From Nitrospinota bacterium (GTDB lineage Bacteria; Nitrospinota; Nitrospinia; Nitrospinales; VA-1), in NCBI GenBank assembly GCA_014382285.1, contig JACNKA010000107.1, forward strand, positions 1 through 42,536: a stretch of DNA of 42,536 nt. The letters run 5' to 3'. Both the position numbers and the translations under genes were made by a program. Positions 27,037 to 37,359 of the stretch are shown in pieces. Within the stretch, counting starts at the first letter, position 1, and each line of letters starts with the position of its first letter. A model generated the notes under the pieces. The model was not told the origin of the DNA and ran no database searches. It saw nothing but the letters and a program-made list of their open reading frames with translations.

Positions 27037-28755
27037 ATGAGATGGTTTCAATACGATATATCGAACTTAAGAGGTGATCTTTTTGGTGGCATCACCGCTG
27101 GAATTGTAGCGCTTCCTCTGGCTTTGGCTTTTGGAGTGCAATCTGGCATGGGTGCCATTGCGGGCCTCTATGGTGCCATTGGGCTAGGAATTTTCGCTGC
27201 GATCTTTGGTGGCACCCGCACGCAAATCAGCGGTCCCACAGGGCCGATGACAGTCGTGTCCAGCCTGGTTATCCTAACCGCCATTGAAAATACCGGAAGC
27301 CTGGAAAAGGGTTTTGGCGTTATCATCACGATTTTTTTATTGGCCGGGGTTCTGTTGCTTGTTTTTGGTTTATGCAAGTTAGGAACTTATATCAAATACA
27401 TTCCCTACCCGGTGGTATCTGGTTTCATGACGGGAATCGGAGTGATCATTATTATTTTCCAACTCTTTCCCACTCTGGGGCAGGCTTCTCCCTCAAGCAT
27501 CATTGGTGTATTTAAGGGGCTGCCCAAAGCTCTGACGAATCTGAGTCTGGACGCATTGATTCTGACGGGTGCCACCATCGCCATCATCTACACGTTCCCG
27601 AAAATCACGAAGCTGATTCCTAGCCCCTTGGTGGCTTTGCTGTTGGTTTCGGGTATCAATGCCTGGGTAAATTTAAATGTCACTTTGATCGGAGATATTC
27701 CTAGCGGATTTCCAAAACTCCGCCTGACAGAATTGACCTTATCCGGAATGGAGTTCGGTCTTATAATTAAGCTGGCACTCACACTGGCCTTGCTGGGGGC
27801 TATCGATTCCCTATTGACCTCTGTGGTCGCGGACAATGTCACCAAAACCAAGCACGATAGTAACCAGGAATTGATCGGGCAAGGTATCGGCAATATGTTT
27901 GCCGCCTGTATCGGAGGACTTCCAGGAGCAGGTGCAACCATGCGCACAATGGTCAATATTAACGCTGGCGGTTTTACCAGACTTTCGGGAGTAGTGCATG
28001 GGATCGTTCTTTTGACGATCCTTATGGGGCTGGGTGTATATGCTGCCAAGATACCAATACCTGTACTGGCAGGAATATTGATCGCCGTGGGTGTCGGCAT
28101 CATAGACTACAAGGGCCTTCGCCATATCTGGCATATTCCCAGAGCAGACGCAGCTGTAATGATAATAGTTCTTATCCTAACGATTTTCGTAGACCTGATT
28201 CAAGCAGTCGCCGCAGGACTGATCATGGCTTCCATACTTTTCATGAAACAGATGAGTGACCAGGTAACTCGGGAGCTGCAAATTTCTCCATTACGGACTT
28301 ATAGAAAGGAGCTTCCCTGGGACGATGAGAATATTCCAGAACATATTGTTGACAAAATCTATGTGAAGCATCTGAGTGGTCCGTTATTTTTTGGTTTCGC
28401 TCCAGCATTTCAGCAGGTAGCACAAAACCTCCCGGATATCCGAGTCGCGATCTTCCGGATGAAAATGGTTCCACATATAGATCAAACGGGTTTATATGCT
28501 ATGGAAGACGTCATCACCGCATTGGAAGCCAGGGGAATTGCGGTGGTTATGACAGGTCTTCAAGGGCAACCCGAAAGTATGATGAAGCGGTTTAAATTAA
28601 TTCCAGAGCAGTACATTTTTCAAGATTTCAAACAATGTTTAGAATGGTTACAGGATGAACTATTGGACAGAGAAAAAGAGGATATGCATAATTTTTTCAA
28701 TGCATTGCAAAAAGATCGGGAAAAAATAAAACTATCCCTTCAGTACAGAGTTTAA
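27037..28755 (+). CDS. SulP/SLC26 transporter with STAS domain, BicA-like (putative Na+-dependent bicarbonate transporter)
   Basis: 'LRGDLFGGITAGIVALPLALAFGVQSGMGAIAGLYGAIGLGIFAAIFGGTRTQISGPTGPMTVV', 'SVVADNVTKTKHDSNQELIGQGIGNM', C-terminal STAS. Resembles cyanobacterial BicA from memory. Confidence 0.88.
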   Translation: MRWFQYDISNLRGDLFGGITAGIVALPLALAFGVQSGMGAIAGLYGAIGLGIFAAIFGGTRTQISGPTGPMTVVSSLVILTAIENTGSLEKGFGVIITIFLLAGVLLLVFGLCKLGTYIKYIPYPVVSGFMTGIGVIIIIFQLFPTLGQASPSSIIGVFKGLPKALTNLSLDALILTGATIAIIYTFPKITKLIPSPLVALLLVSGINAWVNLNVTLIGDIPSGFPKLRLTELTLSGMEFGLIIKLALTLALLGAIDSLLTSVVADNVTKTKHDSNQELIGQGIGNMFAACIGGLPGAGATMRTMVNINAGGFTRLSGVVHGIVLLTILMGLGVYAAKIPIPVLAGILIAVGVGIIDYKGLRHIWHIPRADAAVMIIVLILTIFVDLIQAVAAGLIMASILFMKQMSDQVTRELQISPLRTYRKELPWDDENIPEHIVDKIYVKHLSGPLFFGFAPAFQQVAQNLPDIRVAIFRMKMVPHIDQTGLYAMEDVITALEARGIAVVMTGLQGQPESMMKRFKLIPEQYIFQDFKQCLEWLQDELLDREKEDMHNFFNALQKDREKIKLSLQYRV

Positions 28756-28876
28756 ATTTTGTTATATAATTATAAAATAAATCAATATATCCCTCCTTCT
28801 TCTTTTTGCTACAGTAGAGGTGTTGACGGGAGATTAGATTTGACGGTTTTCAGGGTCGTTATTTTAGGGAGTGGAG

Positions 28877-30076
28877 ATGTTTAAGTTTAGAGATATGACA
28901 ATAGGGAAAAAAGTGGGTTTGGGTTTTGGGGTCATCACCCTGATTTTAATGGGAGTGGTATTGCTCACCATTCAACAAGTGAGGAGCATGGAGATAATCA
29001 CTAAGAGGGTTGTCGAACTTCGAACTCCCACAGCTCATGCCAGTCTTATGATGTTAAATGGTATCAACCATTCACTGGCTTCTCTGCGTGGATGGATTCT
29101 TATAGGGGACCCAAAATTCCAGACGGAACGGTCCATTGCTTGGGAAGAACAAATCAATCCATCGCTGCAGCTGATGCATGAGCTTGCTCCTAACTGGACA
29201 GACCCAGAAAATAAAACCCGTTTAAAATCTATCGAAGAAGAAATCAATAACTTTAAAGCGGTTCAGCAGAAGATTGAAGATATAGCACGAACCCCTGAAA
29301 ATTCTCCTGCACAGAAAATTCTATTCGCACAAGCGGAACCTTTAGAGAAATCCATTGTGGCTATCGTCTCTAAAATGATCCAGCAGGAAATACAAGATAA
29401 CAGTACTACCAAAAATAAACGGATGGTAGAAATCCTCGCAAATATAGAAACTACAACCAGTCTGGCTTTGGAAAGAGCGGATGAGTATTTGTTATCGGGT
29501 AAACAGGAATTCAAAAAGGAATCCCTGGAAAACTGGAAAAAAAATGTTGCGTATATACATGTATTAAAGAAAAACGAAAACAAATTAAACAAAGAGCAGG
29601 TGAAGAGTTTTGAATCTCTGCAAGGCAAACTTAATATGTTCGGTCCTTTACTGGAAGAAATTATTCGTATTCGGTCAGGAGAGGAGTGGAATCTGGCCAA
29701 TCATTGGGTGGAAATTGATGCTGCTCCCGCAGCGTTTCAAATCAAGGAGCTCTTGAACGATATGACTTCAGTTCAAGAGGAGTTGTTGGAAAATGATGTT
29801 AAGGAGATTTCCAGAAAAACTCATTTTTTGATCGTTCTTCTGGTGGCCTTGTTTTTCTCGGCGGCGTTGATCAGCGGCGTGTTGGGAGCAAACATCACTC
29901 GTTCAATCACCGAGCCAATCCTGGATATTTGTAAACTGGCAGATGAACTTGCTCACGGAAATCATAAGAGAAAACGCCTGCCTGTTTTTTCCCGAAATGA
30001 ATTGGGCACCCTAAGCCAAAGCTTCAACGAACTTTTAGACAGGTTGCAGGAAGAAAAACCACAAACTAAAGACTGA
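28877..30076 (+). CDS. MCP-type sensory module: 4HB-like periplasmic region, TM and HAMP, no output domain
   Basis: 'KFRDMTIGKKVGLGFGVITLILMGVVLLTIQQV'; HAMP 'ITRSITEPILDICKLADELAHGNHKRKRLPVFSRNELGTLSQSFNELLDRL', then stop. Confidence 0.8.
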   Translation: MFKFRDMTIGKKVGLGFGVITLILMGVVLLTIQQVRSMEIITKRVVELRTPTAHASLMMLNGINHSLASLRGWILIGDPKFQTERSIAWEEQINPSLQLMHELAPNWTDPENKTRLKSIEEEINNFKAVQQKIEDIARTPENSPAQKILFAQAEPLEKSIVAIVSKMIQQEIQDNSTTKNKRMVEILANIETTTSLALERADEYLLSGKQEFKKESLENWKKNVAYIHVLKKNENKLNKEQVKSFESLQGKLNMFGPLLEEIIRIRSGEEWNLANHWVEIDAAPAAFQIKELLNDMTSVQEELLENDVKEISRKTHFLIVLLVALFFSAALISGVLGANITRSITEPILDICKLADELAHGNHKRKRLPVFSRNELGTLSQSFNELLDRLQEEKPQTKD

Positions 30077-30112
30077 CTTTTTGATAAAATAGTTTCCGAG
30101 ATATCAGTAGAG

Positions 30113-31711
30113 TCACTCATCGATGGATGTCATTCTTGCTCGCACAGACAACTCAAGACCGTTTTCTTTAAATTTCTTTGCCCATTCGTCAACCCTGGAC
30201 ATGACCCTGCGGTCCATAAGTTTCGTTTCTGTAATATCCAGAGTGACCCGCTTCCCTTCTTTAAAAAAACGCTGGAGATGCTTTCGTAGAGGAATCCACG
30301 AACTAAAAATAATAGAACCCCGTAAAAATATCGTGACAGACTGATCCCTTTCAGGAATGATCTTGGCATTCAATTTGAAGATGGAGCCTCCGCGGATAAA
30401 ATGGATAACAATCCTGACTCCAATTCCAATTGCTAATCCCTTTAAAAGGTCTGTTGCAAGCACACCGATAATTGTAGACACAAAAACTATAAACTGGTCT
30501 ATGCCCTCTCGATATACAGACATAAACTCATGGGGGGAGGCCAGACGGTATCCTGTGATTACCAATAACGCCGCCAAAGCAGCTAGAGGGATTTGATTAA
30601 TGATACCTGGAATCAATGCAACGCAGATAAGTAAAAACATGCCGTGGTAAAAATTGGCAAACCGGGTTCTTGCTCCATTATCAATATTGGCCTTACTTCG
30701 AACAATTTCAGAAATCATTGGCAACCCACCAATGAATGCCGACAGGGTGTTTGCTATACCCGTGGCTAACAAGTCTCGATCCAAATTTGTTTTTCGACCC
30801 CACGGATCGATCCCATCAATTGCCTTTGCACTTAGAATGCCTTCCAAACTTCCAATGATCGCAAATAAAACCGTATATTTAATTCCAGTCTCTGTGGTGA
30901 CTCCTGAAAAATCGGGAAAAGTCACGGCATTCAGCAAGTTACCTGGTACATTGACTAAAAACTTTTGTCCTAACTCGTAGATTTGATTATTAAACGTATA
31001 AGACCCCTCCACCCCAATGGCTAAAAACGTTCCCATTGGAACAGTTATCAATAGCATCAGCATGGGGGCAGGAATAACTTTCAATTTTGGGTTTTTAATA
31101 TAGCCATAACCCAAAACAATGATAATACCCATTATTCCAATTATTCCTACTTGGGGATTCATGTTTATTATAAAGGAAGGAATACCAGCGAGTAATTCCA
31201 GTGGAGAGCCTTGTGGATTCAACCCCATCAATACAGGAAACTGTTTTGAGATAATGATAATTCCAATGGAAGCCAGTAAACCGTGAATCGCCGCTTTCGG
31301 AAAAAGATTTACAAGGATTCCTACGCGAAAGAGTCCGAGGATAATTTGGTATACGCCTGCCACAACCCCAACACCCAGTGCTAAACGATACGCCTGAAAG
31401 TCCTTCGCTGGGTCCACCCCTCCCGTAAAACCAAAATCCTGAACGCAACCTAATGCAATAACAATCAAACCAGCAGCAGGTCCCTTGATTGTAAGTTCTG
31501 AGTTGCTAATGAAGGTGGCAACCAGACCGCCAACAATTGCGGTAAAGATACCCGCCACCGCAGGATATCCCGAAGCCAGAGAAATTCCCAAGCACAGCGG
31601 TAAAGCAATAAGAAAAACTAAAAATCCGGAGAGGACGTCGTTCTGGGCATGGGTCTTAAAACCATTAAAATTACCTTTGGGAATTTCACTAGGGTCGGAG
31701 GACGTACTCAT
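30113..31711 (-). CDS. SulP family inorganic anion transporter with STAS domain (second, distinct SulP)
   Basis: 532 aa; 'DVLSGFLVFLIALPLCLGISLASGYPAVAGIFTAIVGGLVATFISNSELTIKGPAAGLI', C-terminal STAS-like 'KRVTLDITETKLMDRRVMSRVDEWAKKF'. Confidence 0.92.
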   Translation of the reverse strand: MSTSSDPSEIPKGNFNGFKTHAQNDVLSGFLVFLIALPLCLGISLASGYPAVAGIFTAIVGGLVATFISNSELTIKGPAAGLIVIALGCVQDFGFTGGVDPAKDFQAYRLALGVGVVAGVYQIILGLFRVGILVNLFPKAAIHGLLASIGIIIISKQFPVLMGLNPQGSPLELLAGIPSFIINMNPQVGIIGIMGIIIVLGYGYIKNPKLKVIPAPMLMLLITVPMGTFLAIGVEGSYTFNNQIYELGQKFLVNVPGNLLNAVTFPDFSGVTTETGIKYTVLFAIIGSLEGILSAKAIDGIDPWGRKTNLDRDLLATGIANTLSAFIGGLPMISEIVRSKANIDNGARTRFANFYHGMFLLICVALIPGIINQIPLAALAALLVITGYRLASPHEFMSVYREGIDQFIVFVSTIIGVLATDLLKGLAIGIGVRIVIHFIRGGSIFKLNAKIIPERDQSVTIFLRGSIIFSSWIPLRKHLQRFFKEGKRVTLDITETKLMDRRVMSRVDEWAKKFKENGLELSVRARMTSIDE

Positions 31712-31848
31712 GGATAGTGTTTCCTCTTTTGTACTATTAAAAACAAATCCGTACTGGTAATGATCTCAGCATGTGAATTGTGAACTAAAAATAAATCACA
31801 TTCAAAAGATTAATTCGAAATTTAAAGCAGGGTCTATTTTAATATTTG

Positions 31849-32241
31849 TTAGTATATAGAATCGTCCCTTCCTCCAGAGATCATATCATTAGTGGTCAAC
31901 ATACCAATAATCTTTCCATCTTTTGTCACTGCGAGGTGTTTAATATTCTTTCTTAGCATGAACTCATTGGCCTCGCTTCTGGGTAAATAGTGATCCATGG
32001 TTAAAACCGGCTTGGACATGACGGAAAACATTCTTGTGCTTTTAGGGTCCAGGCCTTTGGCGACTAATCTCTTCACCAAATCTGTTCCCGTAACGATACC
32101 CACATAGTCCTCATTTTCTTTTATAAGAAGGGAGGTAATGTTATTTTCAGACATATATTTTGCTCCCTCCTCAGCTGTTGACTTCGCATCTATACTTAAT
32201 ATCGGTGAACTAATGAAGTCTAGAATTTTATCCACACTCAA
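31849..32241 (-). CDS. CBS-pair domain protein
   Basis: 130 aa; 'ITSLLIKENEDYVGIVTGTDLVKRL...IKHLAVTKDGKIIGMLTTNDMI'. Confidence 0.92.
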   Translation of the reverse strand: MSVDKILDFISSPILSIDAKSTAEEGAKYMSENNITSLLIKENEDYVGIVTGTDLVKRLVAKGLDPKSTRMFSVMSKPVLTMDHYLPRSEANEFMLRKNIKHLAVTKDGKIIGMLTTNDMISGGRDDSIY

Positions 32242-32399
32242 TCTCCTTCTTCTTGATTTTAAAAAGATCAGGACGGCCCGGGTTTTGACCGAGGCAAAGA
32301 ACCTGGCAACGGTCTTTTCTTCAGGCTATCACCTTGAGTAGTCAGACTGCTGACAAATGAAAGCAAATGGGGTCTCCGTTAAAAGGCAGTCCATGCTTT

Positions 32400-32795
32400 T
32401 TAGAATTTAGTTAGCCTATGCAATTCCAAGTAATACTTTTCTAAATCCTTTACTGAAAACATCCCCACAACTTTACCTTCACTTGTGACAGGGATATGAC
32501 GAACACGTTTTTGTTCAACAATATCACCGGCTTCAGTAACTGATTGACTCGCATCAATGGTGTTTTCAATTTCTGTCATCAGAGAAGATACTTTGATTTC
32601 ATTGGTGTCACTTTCACCCTTTAAAAATAGAAACATCCAATCCGTTTTTGTGATGATTCCAACATATTTCCCGCCATCTCTCACCAATAGAGTGCTGACT
32701 TTATTCTCATACATTTTGTCAATGGCTTCATAAGCATATTTATCCTGACTTATAGAAAAAATTTGATCGCTCATATATTCGCAGACCCTGCTCAC
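32400..32795 (-). CDS. CBS-pair domain protein (paralogue)
   Basis: 131 aa; 'VSTLLVRDGGKYVGIITKTDWM...VRHIPVTSEGKVVGMFSVKDLEKYY'. Confidence 0.92.
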   Translation of the reverse strand: MSRVCEYMSDQIFSISQDKYAYEAIDKMYENKVSTLLVRDGGKYVGIITKTDWMFLFLKGESDTNEIKVSSLMTEIENTIDASQSVTEAGDIVEQKRVRHIPVTSEGKVVGMFSVKDLEKYYLELHRLTKF

Positions 32796-33062
32796 CTTGA
32801 CCTCCTTATTCGTTTTTTTAAGCTGTAATACATTTAGATTTATTTGATGTCCTCATTCCTACGGGTTCGATCGCAATGAATTCATTGTAAAACATCAACT
32901 GAAGTCTCTGCCTTTACACATGAGGCTTTGTCTTTAGCATAATGTCGACAATCAACCCCCGAAAGAATGAGGCTAACAAACACCTGCTTTTGAAAATGGT
33001 AATTCTAAAAAATGTCCGAATTTACCGAATAAAAAATTTCCTGCCCATGCAAATGTGCTCTG

Positions 33063-35294
33063 TCACAGGCCAGCCAATATTTTATTGAAAGTGGTACTCG
33101 GACGCATTGCAGCCTGTACTTTTACCGGATCTACGTGATAATAGCCGCCTATATCAATGGCTTTACCTTTAAATGCATTCAACTCTTCAAGAATGACATC
33201 TAGTTTTTCCTCAAGCTCTGTGGACGCTGGAGTAAAATGTGCTTTAAGAGCAGGGTCTTCACTTTGTGTGGCCAGCTCTTTGGCCCAATAATGTGTCAGG
33301 TAAACATGGGTTCCTGCATTATCCAGTTCCCCAAGTTCTCGACCGGGTGATTTATTGTTTTCCATCAACATGCCAGCGGCGCTGTCCAGCGTCTCTGCGA
33401 GGATTTGTGCTTTGGGGTTGTTACGTGTTCGAGCTAAATGAGCTAATGATTCTGAAAGCGCCAAAAATTCACCCAGGGACTCCCATCGCAAATGTCCTTC
33501 TTTCACAAACTGTTGAACATGTTTGGGTGCTGAACCGCCAGCCCCCGTCTCAAATAGACCGCCGCCTTGGATCAGCGGTACAATGGACAGCATTTTAGCG
33601 CTGGTGCCCAACTCCAGAATCGGGAAGAGATCGGTAAGGTAATCACGCAGAACATTTCCTGTGGCGGAAATCGTGTCCTGCCCCGCTTTGGCGCGTACGA
33701 GAGAGTGATTCATGGCATCTACAGGTGCCATGGTCTGTATGTCCAGTCCGTCTGTATCGTGATCTTTTAAGTAGCTGTTAACCTTTTCAATAATCTGGGC
33801 ATCATGCGCTCTGTTTTTATCCAGCCAGAAAACTACTGGCATTGAAGAGGCTCGAGCTCGATTAATTGCCAGCTTCACCCAATCCTGGATGGGAATGTCC
33901 TTGACCTGACAACAGCGGAATATATCTCCTTCATCCACACTGAATTCATGAAGAGTATTCCCGCCACCATCAATCACCCGGATAGAACCTTTGTCGGGGG
34001 CTTCGAAGGTCTTGTCGTGAGAGCCGTATTCCTGCGCCTTTTGTGCCATTAAGCCAACGTTGGGAACTGTGCCCATCGTAGTGGGGTCAAATGCGCCATT
34101 CTCCCGGCAAAAATCAATTGCCGACTGGTAAATGCCGGCATAACTGCTGTCCGGTATCATTGCCAGGGTGTCATGCTCTTTGCCATCCGCGCCCCACATT
34201 TTACCGGAGGAACGAATAGCGGCTGCCATGGATGCATCGATAATGACATCGCTCGGAACATGCAGGTTCGTAATGCCCTTATCCGAATCCACCATTGCGA
34301 GTTCAGGTCCATTCTTAAGGCAGGCCTGAATGTCGGCATCTATTTCTTTTTGTTGAGCGTCCGGCAAGCTTCCATATTTCGCAGAGATGTCACCCAAGCC
34401 ATTGTTGGGGTTGATGCCTAACTCTTTAAACACTTTTTCATGTTTCTTGAAAACGTCTTCGAAATAAACGGTGACTCCATGCCCAAAGATGATGGGATCA
34501 GAGACTTTCATCATGGTGGCTTTCATGTGCAGAGATAATAACAGGCCTTTTTTGGTTGCTTCCTGCATTTGCTCCTTGATGAATTGGCGCAGTGCTTTGC
34601 AGCTCATCTTGGTAGCATCAACGATATCGCCTTTATCGAAAGAAATATTATCTTTCAGAACTCTGGTGCTACCGTCTGCGGAGGTAAATTCGATGCTACC
34701 TTTTCCCGCCATTGCCTCCGTAATAGTTACGGATTTTTCATTGGAGCGAAAATCCCCCTTCTTCATGCTTGCTACTTCGGTTTTAGAATCCTTGGACCAT
34801 TCACCCATTTTATGCGGATTGCTCTTGGCGTAGTTTTTGACCGAAACGGCTGCTCTGCGATCGGAGTTCCCCTGCCTTAAAACGGGGTTGACTGCACTTC
34901 CCTTGACCTTGTCGAACCTGTCTTTGATGGTCTTTTCCTCATCATTTTTTGGGTCTTCGGGGTAGTAGGGGATATTGTAGCCCTGAGATTGCAATTCCTC
35001 GATGGCTGCTTTTATTTGAGGAAGGGATGCGCTGATATTCGGGAGCTTGATGATATTAGCTTCCGGTTTCATTACAATCTCACCCAGCAAAGCCAGGTCA
35101 TCCGGTTGCTGTTGTTTCTTCGTCAGTCGTTCGGGAAACTGTGCAATGATTCTTCCCGCAAGCGAAATATCTTTGGTGCCCACATTAAGGTCAGCCGCTT
35201 TCGCAAACGATTGTATTATCGGAAGAAAGGATCCGCTGGCTAGTTCAGGCGCTTCATCAACTTTCGTATAAATGATATCTGGTAGTTCTGACAT
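33063..35294 (-). CDS. icd: NADP-dependent isocitrate dehydrogenase, monomeric type
   Basis: 743 aa; '[42 protein letters not shown]', '[19 protein letters not shown]', '[19 protein letters not shown]'. Confidence 0.97.
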   Translation of the reverse strand: MSELPDIIYTKVDEAPELASGSFLPIIQSFAKAADLNVGTKDISLAGRIIAQFPERLTKKQQQPDDLALLGEIVMKPEANIIKLPNISASLPQIKAAIEELQSQGYNIPYYPEDPKNDEEKTIKDRFDKVKGSAVNPVLRQGNSDRRAAVSVKNYAKSNPHKMGEWSKDSKTEVASMKKGDFRSNEKSVTITEAMAGKGSIEFTSADGSTRVLKDNISFDKGDIVDATKMSCKALRQFIKEQMQEATKKGLLLSLHMKATMMKVSDPIIFGHGVTVYFEDVFKKHEKVFKELGINPNNGLGDISAKYGSLPDAQQKEIDADIQACLKNGPELAMVDSDKGITNLHVPSDVIIDASMAAAIRSSGKMWGADGKEHDTLAMIPDSSYAGIYQSAIDFCRENGAFDPTTMGTVPNVGLMAQKAQEYGSHDKTFEAPDKGSIRVIDGGGNTLHEFSVDEGDIFRCCQVKDIPIQDWVKLAINRARASSMPVVFWLDKNRAHDAQIIEKVNSYLKDHDTDGLDIQTMAPVDAMNHSLVRAKAGQDTISATGNVLRDYLTDLFPILELGTSAKMLSIVPLIQGGGLFETGAGGSAPKHVQQFVKEGHLRWESLGEFLALSESLAHLARTRNNPKAQILAETLDSAAGMLMENNKSPGRELGELDNAGTHVYLTHYWAKELATQSEDPALKAHFTPASTELEEKLDVILEELNAFKGKAIDIGGYYHVDPVKVQAAMRPSTTFNKILAGL

Positions 35295-35451
35295 TAAATT
35301 CTCCTGATTTGTTAAGATTGAAAATGTTTAATAAAATATATTTACCATTAATAAAAAAACTCAAATAAATCTAATAACCATCAGTGCCTTATTGCGTACG
35401 CACTTTAGTCTACGGTTCGAGACAGGCAGGGTTTTCTCACGCAATCTCAAG

Positions 35452-36777
35452 TTACCGGAAGCTCCCGGTCACCAGCCACCAGGAAAATATACTGGCTACG
35501 TAACCCAGCGCAATCGCAGGCGCCCATTTAAGATGGCTGAGAAACGTATAGTTATCCCGGTCAACCCCCATGACAGCCACCCCCGCTGCAGAACCGATGG
35601 ACAAAAGACTGCCGCCCACTCCTGCTGTTAGTGTGACCAACAACCATTGGTCAACACCCATCGCTGGATCCATTTTTAATACTGCAAACATAATGGGAAT
35701 GTTGTCGATGATTGCAGAAAGAAATCCCACGATAATGTTGGACCATGTCGGGCCGATGGTTTCGTATAGACTCACGCTGATCAAGGCGAGATAGCCTATG
35801 TATTGAAGTGCACCCACTGCTGTGAGTATGCCGAAGAAGAACAGAAGGGTGTCGAATTCGACTCGGGCGACATTTTGAAAAAGATCAAAAGGCTCTTCCA
35901 TCCGCTTCTTCGAGGTTCCCAACGGCTTTAAGGGGGATCTCGCACTCCAGTATTGAAGGTAATAACCTTGAAACATGAGAAGTCCCAATCCCAGCATCAT
36001 TCCCATAAAAGGAGGCAGGTGGAGAAACTGATGGAAACTGACGGCAGTAGCAACAGTTATAATGCCCAAAGCGATGATTGTTTTAGCACCTGGTTTCAGT
36101 GGAATCGCATCCGACGAGATCTCCGGTTTTCCCTTTGGAATAAACGGGTACATGATAGTTGCCGGTATGATCCAGTTGACTAGCGAAGGAATCATTAAAT
36201 AAACAAATTGCAGAGTTTCTACTTTCCCCGAAGTCCAAACCATGAGAGTGGTGATGTCCCCAAAAGGGCTCCAGGCTCCTCCGGCATTGGCCGCGACAAC
36301 AATATTGACAAATGCCGGAATGATAAACTTGGCATTTCCATTGCTCACGGCGAGGGCAACAGTGGACATTAACAAAGCGCTTGTCAGGTTATCCGCCAGC
36401 GGTGAAAGAAAAAAAGTGATTAAACCGGTGGCCCAGTACAACGATCTAAAACCTAATCCCTTGCGCAACAGCCAGGAACGCAAAGAACGGAACACATTTC
36501 GCTCTTCCAGCGTGTTGACATAAACCATTGCCACCAAAAGAAAGAAAAACAGCGCTCCAATTTCTGCAATGAGTTCTTTGATAAATTCATGAGCGTGCTC
36601 GCCTCCTCCATGCCCGGCTTCATAAATTCCTATGAAAAGCCACATTAGGCACCCGACTAGAACAACGGGTTTCGACTTCTTTAGATGAATTTTTTCTTCA
36701 AAAACAACCAACAGGTAGGCTAAAAAAAAACCAGCTAGTGCTAAATAGCCTGCCCAGGAATTACCGATTGTCGACAT
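35452..36777 (-). CDS. nhaD: NhaD-type Na+/H+ antiporter
   Basis: 441 aa polytopic; 'FFLSPLADNLTSALLM', 'ANAGGAWSPFGDITTLMVW', 'SAIIDNIPIMFAVL', 'LSIGSAAGVAVMG'. Confidence 0.9.
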   Translation of the reverse strand: MSTIGNSWAGYLALAGFFLAYLLVVFEEKIHLKKSKPVVLVGCLMWLFIGIYEAGHGGGEHAHEFIKELIAEIGALFFFLLVAMVYVNTLEERNVFRSLRSWLLRKGLGFRSLYWATGLITFFLSPLADNLTSALLMSTVALAVSNGNAKFIIPAFVNIVVAANAGGAWSPFGDITTLMVWTSGKVETLQFVYLMIPSLVNWIIPATIMYPFIPKGKPEISSDAIPLKPGAKTIIALGIITVATAVSFHQFLHLPPFMGMMLGLGLLMFQGYYLQYWSARSPLKPLGTSKKRMEEPFDLFQNVARVEFDTLLFFFGILTAVGALQYIGYLALISVSLYETIGPTWSNIIVGFLSAIIDNIPIMFAVLKMDPAMGVDQWLLVTLTAGVGGSLLSIGSAAGVAVMGVDRDNYTFLSHLKWAPAIALGYVASIFSWWLVTGSFR

Positions 36778-36889
36778 TGTTAAATCCCTAATAAAAAAAC
36801 AATTTACGAGCCTTGCTGGAATATGGATTTCTATGCATGACTGATTTAACTTTTAACAATTCCCAAAACATATCCATTCAAAACACCCC

Positions 36890-37021
36890 TCATAAACCCA
36901 GCTCAAGCGGCCTGGGGGCATGAACATTATCATTTGTAAGCCTTGATAGTTTTAGAAACCGGGTATATCCCTGAATCAGCTTTTGCAAGGCATCTTTTGC
37001 GTCGCTGACAATATTTAACAT
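36890..37021 (-). CDS. Hypothetical 43-aa protein
   Basis: AGGAAAG upstream of ATG at 37021; MLNIVSDAKDALQKLIQGYTRFLKLSRLTNDNVHAPRPLELGL. Short and unsupported by homology. Confidence 0.35.
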   Translation of the reverse strand: MLNIVSDAKDALQKLIQGYTRFLKLSRLTNDNVHAPRPLELGL

Positions 37022-37083
37022 GATCATCTTTCCTGTAAGAAAATAAGGCGCCGGGGCGGTAGGAGGAAACCACCCCCGCAACT

Positions 37084-37343
37084 TAAGGTCTTGTATGGCA
37101 ACACCAGACCTGATAATTTTATATTTCCAAAGTGACGCAGAAAGAGTATTCTAATTTTAGAGTTTTAAATATTCGATATTTTTAATTGAATAGTTTGTTA
37201 TAATAAAACTATTTAAGGCCTTGTGCGGCATCGCCAGACCTGATAATTTTATATTTCCAAAGTGAAGGGGTAAGGGTATTCTAATTTTAGAATTTTAAAT
37301 ATTCAATAATTTTAATTGGATAATTTGTTTATAGTAAAGCAAT
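37084..37343 (+). repeat. Tandem direct repeat of 130 bp, two copies, upstream of the LysR-type gene
   Basis: Copy 1 37084-37213, copy 2 37214-37343; e.g. CCAGACCTGATAATTTTATATTTCCAAAGTGA and GTATTCTAATTTTAG recur at an exact offset of 130. Confidence 0.9.
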
Positions 37344-37359
37344 GGAGAGAGTTGAAATC

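Noticed and set aside
27588-28103. 171-aa minus-strand ORF inside the BicA-like SulP gene
   Set aside because: Antisense shadow frame (Thr/Pro/Ile-rich, no domain) of a well-supported transporter.
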